Assembly: GCA_965267185.1 (NCBI GenBank)
Contig: OZ253937.1
Location: forward strand, 1-64,000
Source of the DNA: G965267185 sp965267185
Lineage (GTDB): Bacteria > Pseudomonadota > Alphaproteobacteria > UBA6615
Direction: 5' to 3'
Length of the DNA: 64,000 bases
The translations under genes were made by a program, and so were the position numbers. Each line of letters begins with the position of its first letter. Within the stretch, counting starts at the first letter, position 1. The notes under the pieces were generated by a model. The model saw only the letters and a program-made list of their open reading frames with translations, was not told the origin of the DNA and did no database searches. Below are positions 1-8,616 of the stretch, piece by piece.

Positions 1-1
1 G

Positions 2-691
2 CAGTACGACGACGCGCTGGCCAACTTCGAGCCGCTGATCGGCGAAGGCCATACGCCGGCGCAAACGGCGCTGGGGTTGATGTACATGAACGGGCTGGGC
101 GTCGCGGCGGACCCGGCGCGGGCCGCCGACCTGTTCCGGCAGGCGGCGACGGCGGGCAACGTAGCGGCGGCGAACTACCTGGGGATCCTGTACCAGGCGG
201 GGCTCGGGGTGCCGCGGCAGCTCGACGAAGCGGTGAAGTGGTTGCGGCAATCGGCGGAGGGCGGCTACCCCGAGGGCGAACTCAACCTGGGGGCGACCTA
301 TGAAGCCGGCCTCGGGGTGCCGGTGGACTACGAACAGGCCGCGTTGTGGTACGGCCGGGGCGCGGACCGGGGCCTGGGCGGGGCGCTGTACCGGCTGGCG
401 CTGCTGTACGACAGCGGGCGCGGGGTGGCGCAGGACGCGGCGCGGGCGGCGGTGCTGCTGGAACGGGCGGCGGCGCGCGGAAACGCACAGGCGCGCACGG
501 CGCTGGGGCACAAATACCTGATGGGCGACGGCATCGCGGCGGACCCGGTGGTGGCCTACATGTACCTGACCCTGGGGGCGTCGCTGGGCGACAAATCCGG
601 GGCGGCGACGATGGCCGAACTGGAGCGGACGCTGACGCCCGCGCAGTTGGACGAGGCGCGCCGGTTGGCGCGCAACTGGCGGCCGGGCTAG
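2..691 (+). CDS. Sel1-like repeat protein, 5' end outside window
   Basis: The frame is open from base 2, so the gene starts upstream of the window; the first internal ATG is at 77. The visible part has five Sel1-like repeats with the pattern A-x3-L-G-x2-Y-x2-G-x-G-V, for example ALGLMYMNGLGV, YLGILYQAGLGV, NLGATYEAGLGV and RLALLYDSGRGV. Sel1 repeats fold as alpha-helical solenoids and act as protein-protein scaffolds, often in the periplasm or at the envelope. The partner is unknown and the N-terminal signal, if any, is not visible. It converges on the ABC transporter ATPase with only 4 bases between the two stops. Confidence 0.85.
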   Translation, partial: QYDDALANFEPLIGEGHTPAQTALGLMYMNGLGVAADPARAADLFRQAATAGNVAAANYLGILYQAGLGVPRQLDEAVKWLRQSAEGGYPEGELNLGATYEAGLGVPVDYEQAALWYGRGADRGLGGALYRLALLYDSGRGVAQDAARAAVLLERAAARGNAQARTALGHKYLMGDGIAADPVVAYMYLTLGASLGDKSGAATMAELERTLTPAQLDEARRLARNWRPG

Positions 692-695
692 CCGG

Positions 696-1853
696 CTAGG
701 ACGCCATCTCCAAGCCGCCGGCATAGGGCTCCGCAGTTTCCGTGGCGCCGTTGCGAAAGTCGCCTTCCAAAACATGGACCTCATCCGCGCGCCATGACGC
801 GACGACCTGGTCGCCGATGTCGATGGGGTCGGCGAAGTACTGCCCATCGGGGACGTAGGCGACGAGCTCGGGGTTTTCCGGCGCCTCGACGGTGACCTTG
901 ACGTAGGTGCCTTGGTACTCGATGGCGCGGGCGGTGCCGACCAGGTGGTTTGCGGCGCCGCCGGTGGAATCGCCCTTGGCGAGGACGGTCTGGTCGCGGC
1001 GGACCGATAGGTAGAGCGTATCGCCGGCGGCCGGCGCGAGGCTGCCGGTGTCGAATTCGAACGGGTTGCCGTTGGCGCTGCGCACGACGACGTTGCTGCC
1101 GCTGAGGGATTCGACGGTGCCGTGCAAGACGTTGTGGCCGCCCATGAAACGCGCGACGTAGGCACTGTTGGGCCGGGCATAGACATCCTCCGACGACGAG
1201 GCCTGCTTGATCTTGCCCTGATCCATGACCACGACTTGGTCGGCGACGGCGATGGCCTCGAGTTGGGTATGGGTGACGTGGATGAAGGTGATGCCGAGAT
1301 CGCGCTGCATGCGGCGCAGCTCGCCGCGCATTTGCAGGCGCAGAAACTCGTCGAGGGCGGACAGGGGTTCGTCCAGCAACAGGACGCGGGGGTTGGAGAT
1401 GACCGACCGCGCGAGGGCGACGCGTTGCTGCTGGCCGCCGGAGAGCTGGGCCGGCATGCGTTCGGCGAGGGCCTCGAGCTGGACCTTCTCGAGCACCTCG
1501 TAAGCCTTGGCGCGGCGTTCGGGCTTGGCGATGCCCTGCATCTTGAGGCGGAAGGCGACGTTGTCGAGCACGGTGAGGTGCGGGAACAGGGCGTAGCTCT
1601 GGAACATCATGGCGGTGCCGCGTTGCACCGGGCTTTGGCCGAGCACCGACCCGCCGCCGATCATGACGTCGCCCTCGGAGGGTGTTTCGTGGCCGGCGAT
1701 CATGCGCAGGATCGTCGTCTTGCCACAGCCGCTCGGGCCGAGCAGGCAACAATAGGTGCCGCCCTCAATCGTCAGGTCGATGTCGTCGACCGCCTTGAGG
1801 CTGCCGAACTGTTTGGTGATTCCCTTGAGGTCGACTTGACCTGGATTGACCAT
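696..1853 (-). CDS. ABC transporter ATP-binding protein, PotA/spermidine-putrescine type
   Basis: This 385-residue cytoplasmic ATPase energises the importer encoded just upstream. Visible elements are Walker A GPSGCGKT (residues 39-46), Q-loop Gln85, signature LSGGQQQR (137-144), Walker B RVLLLDEP (156-163) and H-loop His195. The C-terminal third (from about 240) matches the TOBE regulatory domain of PotA/MalK-type ATPases. It is the last gene of the transport operon, 1 base after the second permease. The substrate is unproven: the family covers polyamines, but the neighbouring hydantoin and dihydropyrimidine genes suggest a cyclic ureide or a related amine. Confidence 0.93.
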   Translation of the reverse strand: MVNPGQVDLKGITKQFGSLKAVDDIDLTIEGGTYCCLLGPSGCGKTTILRMIAGHETPSEGDVMIGGGSVLGQSPVQRGTAMMFQSYALFPHLTVLDNVAFRLKMQGIAKPERRAKAYEVLEKVQLEALAERMPAQLSGGQQQRVALARSVISNPRVLLLDEPLSALDEFLRLQMRGELRRMQRDLGITFIHVTHTQLEAIAVADQVVVMDQGKIKQASSSEDVYARPNSAYVARFMGGHNVLHGTVESLSGSNVVVRSANGNPFEFDTGSLAPAAGDTLYLSVRRDQTVLAKGDSTGGAANHLVGTARAIEYQGTYVKVTVEAPENPELVAYVPDGQYFADPIDIGDQVVASWRADEVHVLEGDFRNGATETAEPYAGGLEMAS

Positions 1854-1854
1854 G

Positions 1855-2688
1855 CTACAGGCTCGTTTTGTTGCGGCGACGATGCTGGATGAGGGCGATG
1901 GACCCGAGCGCCAAGGCGATGGCGGCGAAGGAGATCGCGGTGGTGACCGTGCCGAGGGCGTAGAGGGCCGGCGAGGTCACGTTGGTGGTCATGGTGTAGA
2001 TCTCGATCGGCAGGGTGTTGCGCGGGCCGACGGTCAGCCAACTGCGCGGGAACTCGTCGTAGGACAAGGTGAAGCCGAACAGAGCGACGGCGATGATGCC
2101 GGGTAGGACAATGGGGATGATGACCTGGGTCAGGGTCTGCCAACGGCTGGCGCCGAGATCGCGGGCCGCCTCCTCATACGACGGGTCGAGGCGGTTGAGG
2201 ACGGCGAACATGATCAGCAAGCCGAACGGCAGGGTCCAGCTGAGGTGGGCGCCGAGGGCCGATGACCACCAGCGGGCGGGAATGCCGAGGAACTGGAAGG
2301 CGACGACGATGCCGATGCTGAGCACCAGGCCGGGCATGATGAGGCTGGCCAGCGCGGCGTAGAAGACGACCGTCGAGCCGAAGAAGCGGCGCCGGAAGGC
2401 GAGGCCGGCGGCGACGGAGACGACGACGGTGACGACCATGACAAACAGCGCCAGCGGCAAGGTGCGGCTGAAGGCGCCGCCGACGTCACCGGTGCGGGCC
2501 TGGCCGAACAGGGCGCCGAACCAATGCAGGCCGGGGTCCTTCAAGGGGAACACCAAGCCGCCGGTCGGGCCCTGAAACGACAGGATGAAGATCGAGATCA
2601 TCGGGCCGTAGAGGAAAATGACGAACAGGGTGAACAAGGTCGCCAAGACGTAGAAGGTCCATGGCCGGCGGTCGTGTTGGGTGTGCAT
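1855..2688 (-). CDS. ABC transporter permease, PotC type
   Basis: This inner-membrane permease has 277 residues and about six hydrophobic segments, the first near residues 13-35. The cytoplasmic EAA loop that docks on the ATPase reads EEAARDLGASRW (about residue 180), followed by the usual IIPIVLPGI helix. It lies between the other permease (3-base gap) and the ATPase (1-base gap), so the three are surely one transcript. Length and topology fit the PotC/YdcV family. Confidence 0.92.
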   Translation of the reverse strand: MHTQHDRRPWTFYVLATLFTLFVIFLYGPMISIFILSFQGPTGGLVFPLKDPGLHWFGALFGQARTGDVGGAFSRTLPLALFVMVVTVVVSVAAGLAFRRRFFGSTVVFYAALASLIMPGLVLSIGIVVAFQFLGIPARWWSSALGAHLSWTLPFGLLIMFAVLNRLDPSYEEAARDLGASRWQTLTQVIIPIVLPGIIAVALFGFTLSYDEFPRSWLTVGPRNTLPIEIYTMTTNVTSPALYALGTVTTAISFAAIALALGSIALIQHRRRNKTSL

Positions 2689-2691
2689 GGC

Positions 2692-3552
2692 TTAACCGGT
2701 CAGTTCTTTGCGGACATCGACGACGCGGAGAATGCCGGTGGCGATGAGCACGACGATGAACAACAGGATGATCGAGTTGGCCGCGGCGCGCGGGTAGTTG
2801 AGGACGCCGAGGTCGAGGAAGACGCCGGAGGAGACCGAGCCGGAGAGGCCGCCGCTCATCACCGCGACGACGAAGAAGTCGCTCATCACCAGGGTGACGA
2901 CAAAGACGGCGCCGAGGGCGATGCCGGTCTTGGACAGGGGAATGATGACGTTCCAGATGACCTTCCAGCGGCTGGCGCCGGCGTCGATGGCGGCCTCGAC
3001 GAGGGCCTTATCGATGCGGGCCATGGAATTGAAGATCGGCACGATCATGAACAGGGTGAACAGGTGGACGTAGGAGATGACGACCGTGAAATCGGAGAAC
3101 AGCAGCCACAACAGGGGTTCGTCGACGACGCCGGTCTTGATCAGCGCGGTGTTGACCAGGCCTTCACGGCCGAGGAGCGGCTTCCACGAAATCATGCGGA
3201 TGATGTTGGAGGTCCAGAACGGCACCGTGCAGACGAGAAACAGGCCGATGGCGATGAGCAAGGAGCGGACGTGGAAGACGAGGAAATAGGCGATCCAGAA
3301 GCCAAGGAAGATGGTTATGGCGAGGACGATCGCGGTGAACTTTAGGGTCGACAGATAAAGCTGCAGGTTGACCAGGCTGGTCAGGATGCCGGCGTAGTTC
3401 TCGAAGGTGAAGGCCGGCACGAGGCCGACGAACAACTGATTGCGGAATACGCTGACGACGATGACCAAGGCCATGGGGACGACGAGGAAGAAAAACAGCA
3501 CCAGGGCCAGGGGCAGGACCTGCAGGTAGGGGACGATGGATTTGCGGGTCAT
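2692..3552 (-). CDS. ABC transporter permease, PotB type
   Basis: This 286-residue inner-membrane permease is the partner of the downstream PotC-like protein. The first transmembrane helix is at about residues 10-32, and the EAA loop reads EAAIDAGASRWKVI near residue 190. It is preceded in the operon by the solute-binding protein, separated by 72 bases that contain a perfect hairpin. Gene order binding protein, permease, permease, ATPase is typical of PotABCD-class importers. Confidence 0.92.
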   Translation of the reverse strand: MTRKSIVPYLQVLPLALVLFFFLVVPMALVIVVSVFRNQLFVGLVPAFTFENYAGILTSLVNLQLYLSTLKFTAIVLAITIFLGFWIAYFLVFHVRSLLIAIGLFLVCTVPFWTSNIIRMISWKPLLGREGLVNTALIKTGVVDEPLLWLLFSDFTVVISYVHLFTLFMIVPIFNSMARIDKALVEAAIDAGASRWKVIWNVIIPLSKTGIALGAVFVVTLVMSDFFVVAVMSGGLSGSVSSGVFLDLGVLNYPRAAANSIILLFIVVLIATGILRVVDVRKELTG

Positions 3553-3573
3553 CGTCCCCCCCTACGGATAAGG

Positions 3574-3593
3574 GGACGGCCGTGAGGCCGTCC
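3574..3593 (-). terminator. Intra-operon hairpin between binding protein and permease
   Basis: GGACGGCC and GGCCGTCC form a perfect 8-bp stem closed by a GTGA tetraloop. There is no T tract, so it is unlikely to be a full terminator. Stem-loops just after a periplasmic binding protein gene commonly stabilise the upstream mRNA or attenuate read-through, making more binding protein than permease. That role is inferred from position. Confidence 0.55.
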
Positions 3594-3624
3594 GCGCTTA
3601 CCGGCAACGAACAATGGGGCCGGG

Positions 3625-4917
3625 TTAGGCCGCATTGAATTCGTTCCACTTGGTGAACAGGAAATCAGCCTCGTCCATGAGGTTGTTCCAGACAGCGACT
3701 TCGCTGAAGCGCTGTTCGTAGGAACCGCCGTCGCGGACCTCACCGGCCTGGTTGGTGACCTCGCCGGTCGGGCTGGTGATGGTGTCGGTGGCCGCCTGAC
3801 CGCCGTAGAAGAAGCCCCACTCGTTGTCGGTGAGGAAGTTGCGGGCGGTTTCGGGCACCGAGATGTAGTAGCCCTGCTTGGCGATGAAGCCGCCCATCCA
3901 GCCGGAGATGTACCAGTTGAGGTACTCGTAGGCGGCGTCGAGCTTGAGGCCCTCGAGGTGGCCCATCAATGCGAGGCCGTTGCCCCAGCCGCGCAGGCCT
4001 TCCTTGAGGCTGACGTACTCGACGTTGATGCCCTGGGTGCGGACGGCGGTGACCGCCGGCGACCACATGGACTGGATGACGACCTCGCCGGCGGCCATCA
4101 GGTTCACCGACTCGTCGAAGGTGTTCCACAGGGCGCGCCAGTGGCCGGCCCGCTTGAGCTCGATGAGCTGGTTGATGGTGGCCTCGATCTCGTCGCGGGT
4201 CGGGTTGCCGCGGTCGGCGTAGGTCTGCAGACCGGCGGCCTCCATGGCCATGATGGCGTCCATGATGCCGATGGTGGGGATGTTCTGGATCGCCGCCTTG
4301 CCGGCGAACTCGTCGTTGAACAGCTCACCCCAGCTTTCGATGGGCCGGCCGATGAGGTCGGGGCGAATGCCGAGGGTGTCGGCGTTGTAGACGCCCGGCA
4401 GGAAGGTCGCGTACTCGGTGATGCCATCGTGGAACGTGCGGCCGTCGATGGCGTCGCGGTACATGAACTCAAACGGCGAATCGCCTTCGCGGGAGACTTG
4501 GCCGCCTTCGAACTGACCCTGGGTGTAGATCGGGGTGACCTTGTCCCAGAGGCCGATGCGCGAGGTCTGAACGGCTTGGGTGACGCCCTGGGGCACGTAG
4601 ACCTTGGCCTGCCAGATTTCGGAATCGGCGACGTCGATGGCGCCGGGGTCGGTGGCCATGCGGTTGAGCAGACCACTGTGATCGGTGACCGACATCTCGA
4701 CGTTAAAGCCGAGGTCTTCGGTCGCCTGGCGGGCGATGTCGATGAGCACCGAATAGGACATGCCCGTGTGGTTCAGGGTGATGTCCTTGATGTTCTGGGC
4801 CCAGATGGTCGGTGCGCCAATGACGCCGGTACCGGCTGCCATGCCAGCGGTTGCGGCGGCCCCCTTCAAAACGTCGCGGCGGCTCAGCGCCTTGGTTTTT
4901 TTGGTTTTTTTCGTCAT
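3625..4917 (-). CDS. Tat-exported extracellular solute-binding protein (PotD-like)
   Basis: This 430-residue periplasmic receptor belongs to the importer encoded downstream. The N-terminus carries a twin-arginine signal (SRRDVLKG at residues 12-19, hydrophobic stretch, AxA-type cleavage after IWA near residue 40), so it is exported folded. The ATG at 4917 is preceded by a strong AGGAGGAG Shine-Dalgarno sequence. The mature part resembles PotD/family-1 binding proteins. A clear paralogue without a signal peptide is encoded at 11955-13133; the two share motifs such as SPAV, QGYY, RDGGSY and KWNEF/RWNEF near the C-terminus. Confidence 0.92.
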   Translation of the reverse strand: MTKKTKKTKALSRRDVLKGAAATAGMAAGTGVIGAPTIWAQNIKDITLNHTGMSYSVLIDIARQATEDLGFNVEMSVTDHSGLLNRMATDPGAIDVADSEIWQAKVYVPQGVTQAVQTSRIGLWDKVTPIYTQGQFEGGQVSREGDSPFEFMYRDAIDGRTFHDGITEYATFLPGVYNADTLGIRPDLIGRPIESWGELFNDEFAGKAAIQNIPTIGIMDAIMAMEAAGLQTYADRGNPTRDEIEATINQLIELKRAGHWRALWNTFDESVNLMAAGEVVIQSMWSPAVTAVRTQGINVEYVSLKEGLRGWGNGLALMGHLEGLKLDAAYEYLNWYISGWMGGFIAKQGYYISVPETARNFLTDNEWGFFYGGQAATDTITSPTGEVTNQAGEVRDGGSYEQRFSEVAVWNNLMDEADFLFTKWNEFNAA

Positions 4918-5027
4918 TCGAAAAACTCCTCCTGGTTTGGCGGGTGGTCCCGGTCACCTCGCAATTTATGTCGCTATCGGAAGGACTTAGAGATACTGCG
5001 CTCGCGTTGGTTTGGGACTGTCCGAGT

Positions 5028-6041
5028 TCATGTGGAGATCATCTTCTTTTCGATGCCGACGCCGGCGGCGACGGCGCGCTCGTATTCGAGGGGAACCGTT
5101 GCCGAATCCTGCAGGGCGATGCCGGTGGAATCAAACACCGTGATCTCCTGGTCGTCGCGGCGGCCGTCGAGGTTGCCGACGATGACCTGGCCGATTTCGC
5201 CGGCGAGGTCGTCCTCGGCGATCAGCCCGGTCGACAGGGGCACGTTGATTTCGCCGTCGGTGCGGCATTGGCGAATGTCGTCAACGAAGACCCGGGCACG
5301 CTGCAAGATGGTGCCCTCGAGTTCCTGGTCGCCGTCCTTGTCGGCGCCGACGGCGGCGATGTGGGTGCCGGGGGCGATCCACTCATCCTTGACGATGGGG
5401 CCGCGGGCGGGCGTCAGGGTGACGACGACGTCGGCGCCGGAGACGACCTCCTGCACGTCGCGGGAGCCGTGGATGTCGAGGTGCGGAAACAGCGGCCGTT
5501 GGCTGGTCAGGAAGTCGTCCAAGGTCGCCTGGGAACGGCTCCAGACGCGGACCTGTTGCCAGTCGAAGACCTCGTTGCAGGTGGCGAGGGCACCTTCGGC
5601 CATGTTGCCGGCGCCGACGATGGCGAGGACCTTGGAGTCCTTGCGGGCGAGCCACTTGGCGGAGACGGCGGCGGACGAGCCGGTGCGCATGACGGTGTGG
5701 TGGCTGCCGTCGCAGATGGCCAAGGGGAAGCCGGTCTCCGGATGGGTGTAGATGAGGATGGAGAAGACGGTGGGCAGATCGAAGCGGGCGCGGTTCTGCT
5801 CGCGGATCGAGACCCATTTGCAGGCGGCGGCCTCGGGCTCCTCGATGTAGGAGGGCATGGCCTCCCACTCGCCGGGGTACTTGTCGAGGACGATGTGGCC
5901 CTTGGGTTCCATGAAGAAGCGGCCGGCGCCGTGCATGCGGTAGGCCTGCTCGACACAGTCGTTGTATTCGCCGGGGGTGAGCAGGCCCATCATCTCGGTG
6001 CGGCCGAGGATGAGGGTCTTGCGGCTGCGCCAGTTTTCCAT
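5028..6041 (-). CDS. Ornithine cyclodeaminase/mu-crystallin family protein
   Basis: The protein has 337 residues from the ATG at 6041; a longer frame upstream overlaps the racemase gene and is not family-like. Family features are Lys75 (AACKW), Arg119-Thr120 (VMRTGSSAA), a Rossmann motif VGAGNMAEG (142-150) and FDSTGIALQD near the C-terminus. The family includes ornithine cyclodeaminase, alanine dehydrogenase and ketimine reductases, all NAD(P)(H)-dependent. It lies 11 bases after the racemase, as last gene of the hydantoinase operon, and may act on an amino or imino acid product. The exact substrate cannot be read from sequence. Confidence 0.88.
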   Translation of the reverse strand: MENWRSRKTLILGRTEMMGLLTPGEYNDCVEQAYRMHGAGRFFMEPKGHIVLDKYPGEWEAMPSYIEEPEAAACKWVSIREQNRARFDLPTVFSILIYTHPETGFPLAICDGSHHTVMRTGSSAAVSAKWLARKDSKVLAIVGAGNMAEGALATCNEVFDWQQVRVWSRSQATLDDFLTSQRPLFPHLDIHGSRDVQEVVSGADVVVTLTPARGPIVKDEWIAPGTHIAAVGADKDGDQELEGTILQRARVFVDDIRQCRTDGEINVPLSTGLIAEDDLAGEIGQVIVGNLDGRRDDQEITVFDSTGIALQDSATVPLEYERAVAAGVGIEKKMIST

Positions 6042-6052
6042 GACCGCGCCCC

Positions 6053-6817
6053 CTACTCCGCGGCCGCCGACGACGGCGGCTTGGGGGCCGAGCCGAAGCG
6101 GGCGAAGTCGCCGGTGAAGTGCTTCTGCTCGGGCGGGCGGTAGGTCTTGTGCTTGCTGGTGCTGCGGCCGAGTTCGACCATGGCCTCGGCGAGCTTGACG
6201 GCGCAGACGACGCCGTCGAGGACGGGGATGCCGAGTTCGGCCTCGAGATCGTCGGCGAAGTCGGCGAAACCAGCGCAACCGAGGAGGATGGCCTCGGCAT
6301 CGTCCTCGACCATGGCGCGGCGGGCCTCGTCGCGCAGGGTGCCGAGGGCGGCGTCGACGTCCTTTTCGACATCGAGCACGTAGAGGGGCGTGGTGCGGAT
6401 GCTGACCACCTTATGGCTGAAGCCATAGTTGGCGACCATCTCCTCAAGCATGGTCTTGATGCGCGGGATGACGGTGACGATGGAGAAGCGGGCGGCGAGG
6501 ATGGACGCGGCGTAGAGCGACGCCTCGCCGATGCCGATGACCGGCTTGGTGGTGACTTCGCGGGCGCCCTGGAGGCCGGGGTCGCCGTAACAGGCGACGA
6601 TGTAGGCGTCGCAGCCGTCGCGGTCGCCCTTCTGGACCTCGTCGATGACGCCGGGGGCGGAGAGGAACTCGTCGTAGTAGGACTCGATGGAGGCCGGGCC
6701 GAAGGTCGGGCTGACGGCGATGATCTCCGAACCCTGGCGGGCGATGGACCGGCCGGCGCGGCCGATGGCGTCGGTCATCGCCTGGGTGGTGTTGGGATTG
6801 ATGATCTTGATCTTCAT
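6053..6817 (-). CDS. Aspartate/glutamate/hydantoin racemase family protein
   Basis: This 254-residue enzyme of the Asp/Glu/hydantoin racemase superfamily starts MKIKIINPNT, typical of hydantoin racemases. The two catalytic cysteines are visible: Cys76 in VACYGDPG and Cys181 in LGCAGFA. Such enzymes epimerise 5-substituted hydantoins so that stereospecific ring-opening enzymes can use both isomers. It overlaps the end of the hydantoinase B gene by 4 bases, giving translational coupling. Together with the hydantoinase A/B pair this supports a cyclic amide substrate. Confidence 0.9.
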   Translation of the reverse strand: MKIKIINPNTTQAMTDAIGRAGRSIARQGSEIIAVSPTFGPASIESYYDEFLSAPGVIDEVQKGDRDGCDAYIVACYGDPGLQGAREVTTKPVIGIGEASLYAASILAARFSIVTVIPRIKTMLEEMVANYGFSHKVVSIRTTPLYVLDVEKDVDAALGTLRDEARRAMVEDDAEAILLGCAGFADFADDLEAELGIPVLDGVVCAVKLAEAMVELGRSTSKHKTYRPPEQKHFTGDFARFGSAPKPPSSAAAE

Positions 6818-8616
6818 TCACCTGCTCCCTGTTGCTGGCGCCGGGCCGCGGTGGCGGCGGCGTCGATGCCGGTGTCGGGGTCGATAACGACGCCGTAATC
6901 GTCGAGGGCCTGGGCGACGGAGACGTGGCCGTCGAGCACGTCATCGTAGACCGCGGCGGGATCACGTTCGAACGCATTTCCGTAACCGCCGCCGCAGGGG
7001 CCGATGATGACGACGCGTTCACCCCGGGCGGTGGCCAAGTTCGGTAGCTTGGACGGCAGGTCCAAGGTCGAGCCGTCAACGCGGTGGAACCGCATGGCGG
7101 CGGTGTTGCCGTCGGCGCCGCCGGCGAAACCCCAAGGCGGGTACTTATGGCCCTCGCCCTCGACGGAGACGCCGCCGTCGTCGAGGTATTCGACTTCGCG
7201 GACCGAGCCGATGCCGCCGCGCCACTTGCCGGGCGGGCAGGCATCGTCGCGCAGCTCATAGCGCAGGACGCGGAGGGGCAGATGGGACTCGATGTCCTCG
7301 ACCGGGTTGTTGCGGGTGTTGGCGTAGAGGGTATCGACGGCGTCGAGGCCGTCCTTGCCATAGCGGCCGCCGTAACAGCCCTCGTGGATTTCCATGTGGA
7401 CCCAGTGGGTCTCGTCGCGGAGGCCGCTGAAGGAGACGACGTGGAGGTTGCCGACGCCGGCGCTGACCTGTTGCGGGACGGCGTCGGCCAAGGCCTTCAT
7501 CAAAGTGTCGGCGGCCTGATTGCCGGGGCAGAAGCGGGCGATGGTCGGCGCGGGGAACGTCGGGTTCACCAGACTGCCCTTGGGCGCGACGATGTTGATG
7601 GGGCGGGTCAGGCCGCTGTTTTGCGGGATGTGGCCGTGGACGTCGGAATCGAGGAGGATCGACTTGAGCGTCAGCCAGACGGCGCAGTCGGTGGTGCCTT
7701 CCATGGGCATGTTGATGGGCCGGTCGGCGACCTGCGGCGCGGTGCCGGTGAAGTCGACGGTGATGTCGTCGCCGGCGACGGTGACGGTGACGACGATGGG
7801 CAGATCGCGGCGCGCCGGGTCGTCGCTGTCGAGGAAGCCGTCGATGTGGGTGGTCGCGGTGTAGGTGCCGTCGGGCAGGCGGGCGATGGCGGCGCGCATG
7901 AGGTGTTCGGCGCGTTCCATCATGGCGGCGGCGGTGGCCTCGATGGTCGGCAGGCCGTATTGGTCGATGAGGCGGACCAGGGCGTCGGCGCCGATGCGGG
8001 CGGCGGCGATCTGGGCCTCCATATCGCCGACGACGAGGTCGGAGGCGCGGATGTTGTCGCGCAGCATTTGCCACAAGGGCTGATTGCGGACACCGCCGTC
8101 GTAGACCTTCAGCGCCTTCATCTGCAGGCCCTCGGCATAGGCGTCCATGGCGTCGACGATGCCGCAACTGCCGGGGCTCAGGGCGCCGATGTCGAGGTGG
8201 TGGGCGGTGGTGACCGAGAAGGCAACGAGGGTGTCGTCGTGGAACACGGGGACGCAGAACGCGACATCGGGGCCGTGGGAGGCGCCGTGATAGGCCGAGT
8301 TATGGACGATGACGTCGCCCGGCTTGAAGACATCGCCGCGTTCCTCGAACAGCAGCTTGATCCAGCGGACATAGCCGGGGATGGGGCCGGACTGGAGCGG
8401 CGTGCTTTGCGGGGTTTCGCAGAGCTGGCGGCCGTCGGCATCGATCAGCGCGGCGCCGAAATCCTCGGACTCGCGGATGATGCTGGAATAGGACATGCGC
8501 ATCAGCTTGTGGCCCATCTCGACGGCGATGCTCTCGAGGGCGCCCTCGACGACACTGGCGGTGATGGGGTCGATGGTGCCGGGGCCGGCGGCGTCGTGGG
8601 TGGACAGCATGGTCAT
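6814..8616 (-). CDS. Hydantoinase B/oxoprolinase family protein
   Basis: This 600-residue HyuB-type subunit pairs with the HyuA-type protein encoded upstream. N-methylhydantoinases, oxoprolinases and acetone carboxylases share this two-part layout, in which ATP-dependent activation drives ring opening or carboxylation. Landmarks are IRESEDFGAAL (about residues 46-56), a histidine-rich AYHGASHGPD segment, and a glycine-rich GPCGGGYGNAFERDP motif near the C-terminus. The start overlaps the hyuA stop as ATGA, and the stop overlaps the racemase start. Confidence 0.92.
   Translation of the reverse strand: MTMLSTHDAAGPGTIDPITASVVEGALESIAVEMGHKLMRMSYSSIIRESEDFGAALIDADGRQLCETPQSTPLQSGPIPGYVRWIKLLFEERGDVFKPGDVIVHNSAYHGASHGPDVAFCVPVFHDDTLVAFSVTTAHHLDIGALSPGSCGIVDAMDAYAEGLQMKALKVYDGGVRNQPLWQMLRDNIRASDLVVGDMEAQIAAARIGADALVRLIDQYGLPTIEATAAAMMERAEHLMRAAIARLPDGTYTATTHIDGFLDSDDPARRDLPIVVTVTVAGDDITVDFTGTAPQVADRPINMPMEGTTDCAVWLTLKSILLDSDVHGHIPQNSGLTRPINIVAPKGSLVNPTFPAPTIARFCPGNQAADTLMKALADAVPQQVSAGVGNLHVVSFSGLRDETHWVHMEIHEGCYGGRYGKDGLDAVDTLYANTRNNPVEDIESHLPLRVLRYELRDDACPPGKWRGGIGSVREVEYLDDGGVSVEGEGHKYPPWGFAGGADGNTAAMRFHRVDGSTLDLPSKLPNLATARGERVVIIGPCGGGYGNAFERDPAAVYDDVLDGHVSVAQALDDYGVVIDPDTGIDAAATAARRQQQGAGE

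Noticed and set aside
3958..5751. Long open frame on the plus strand across the binding-protein gene
   Set aside because: It is antisense to a clear Tat-exported receptor and an OCD-family gene; its translation is a GC-rich artefact without motifs.
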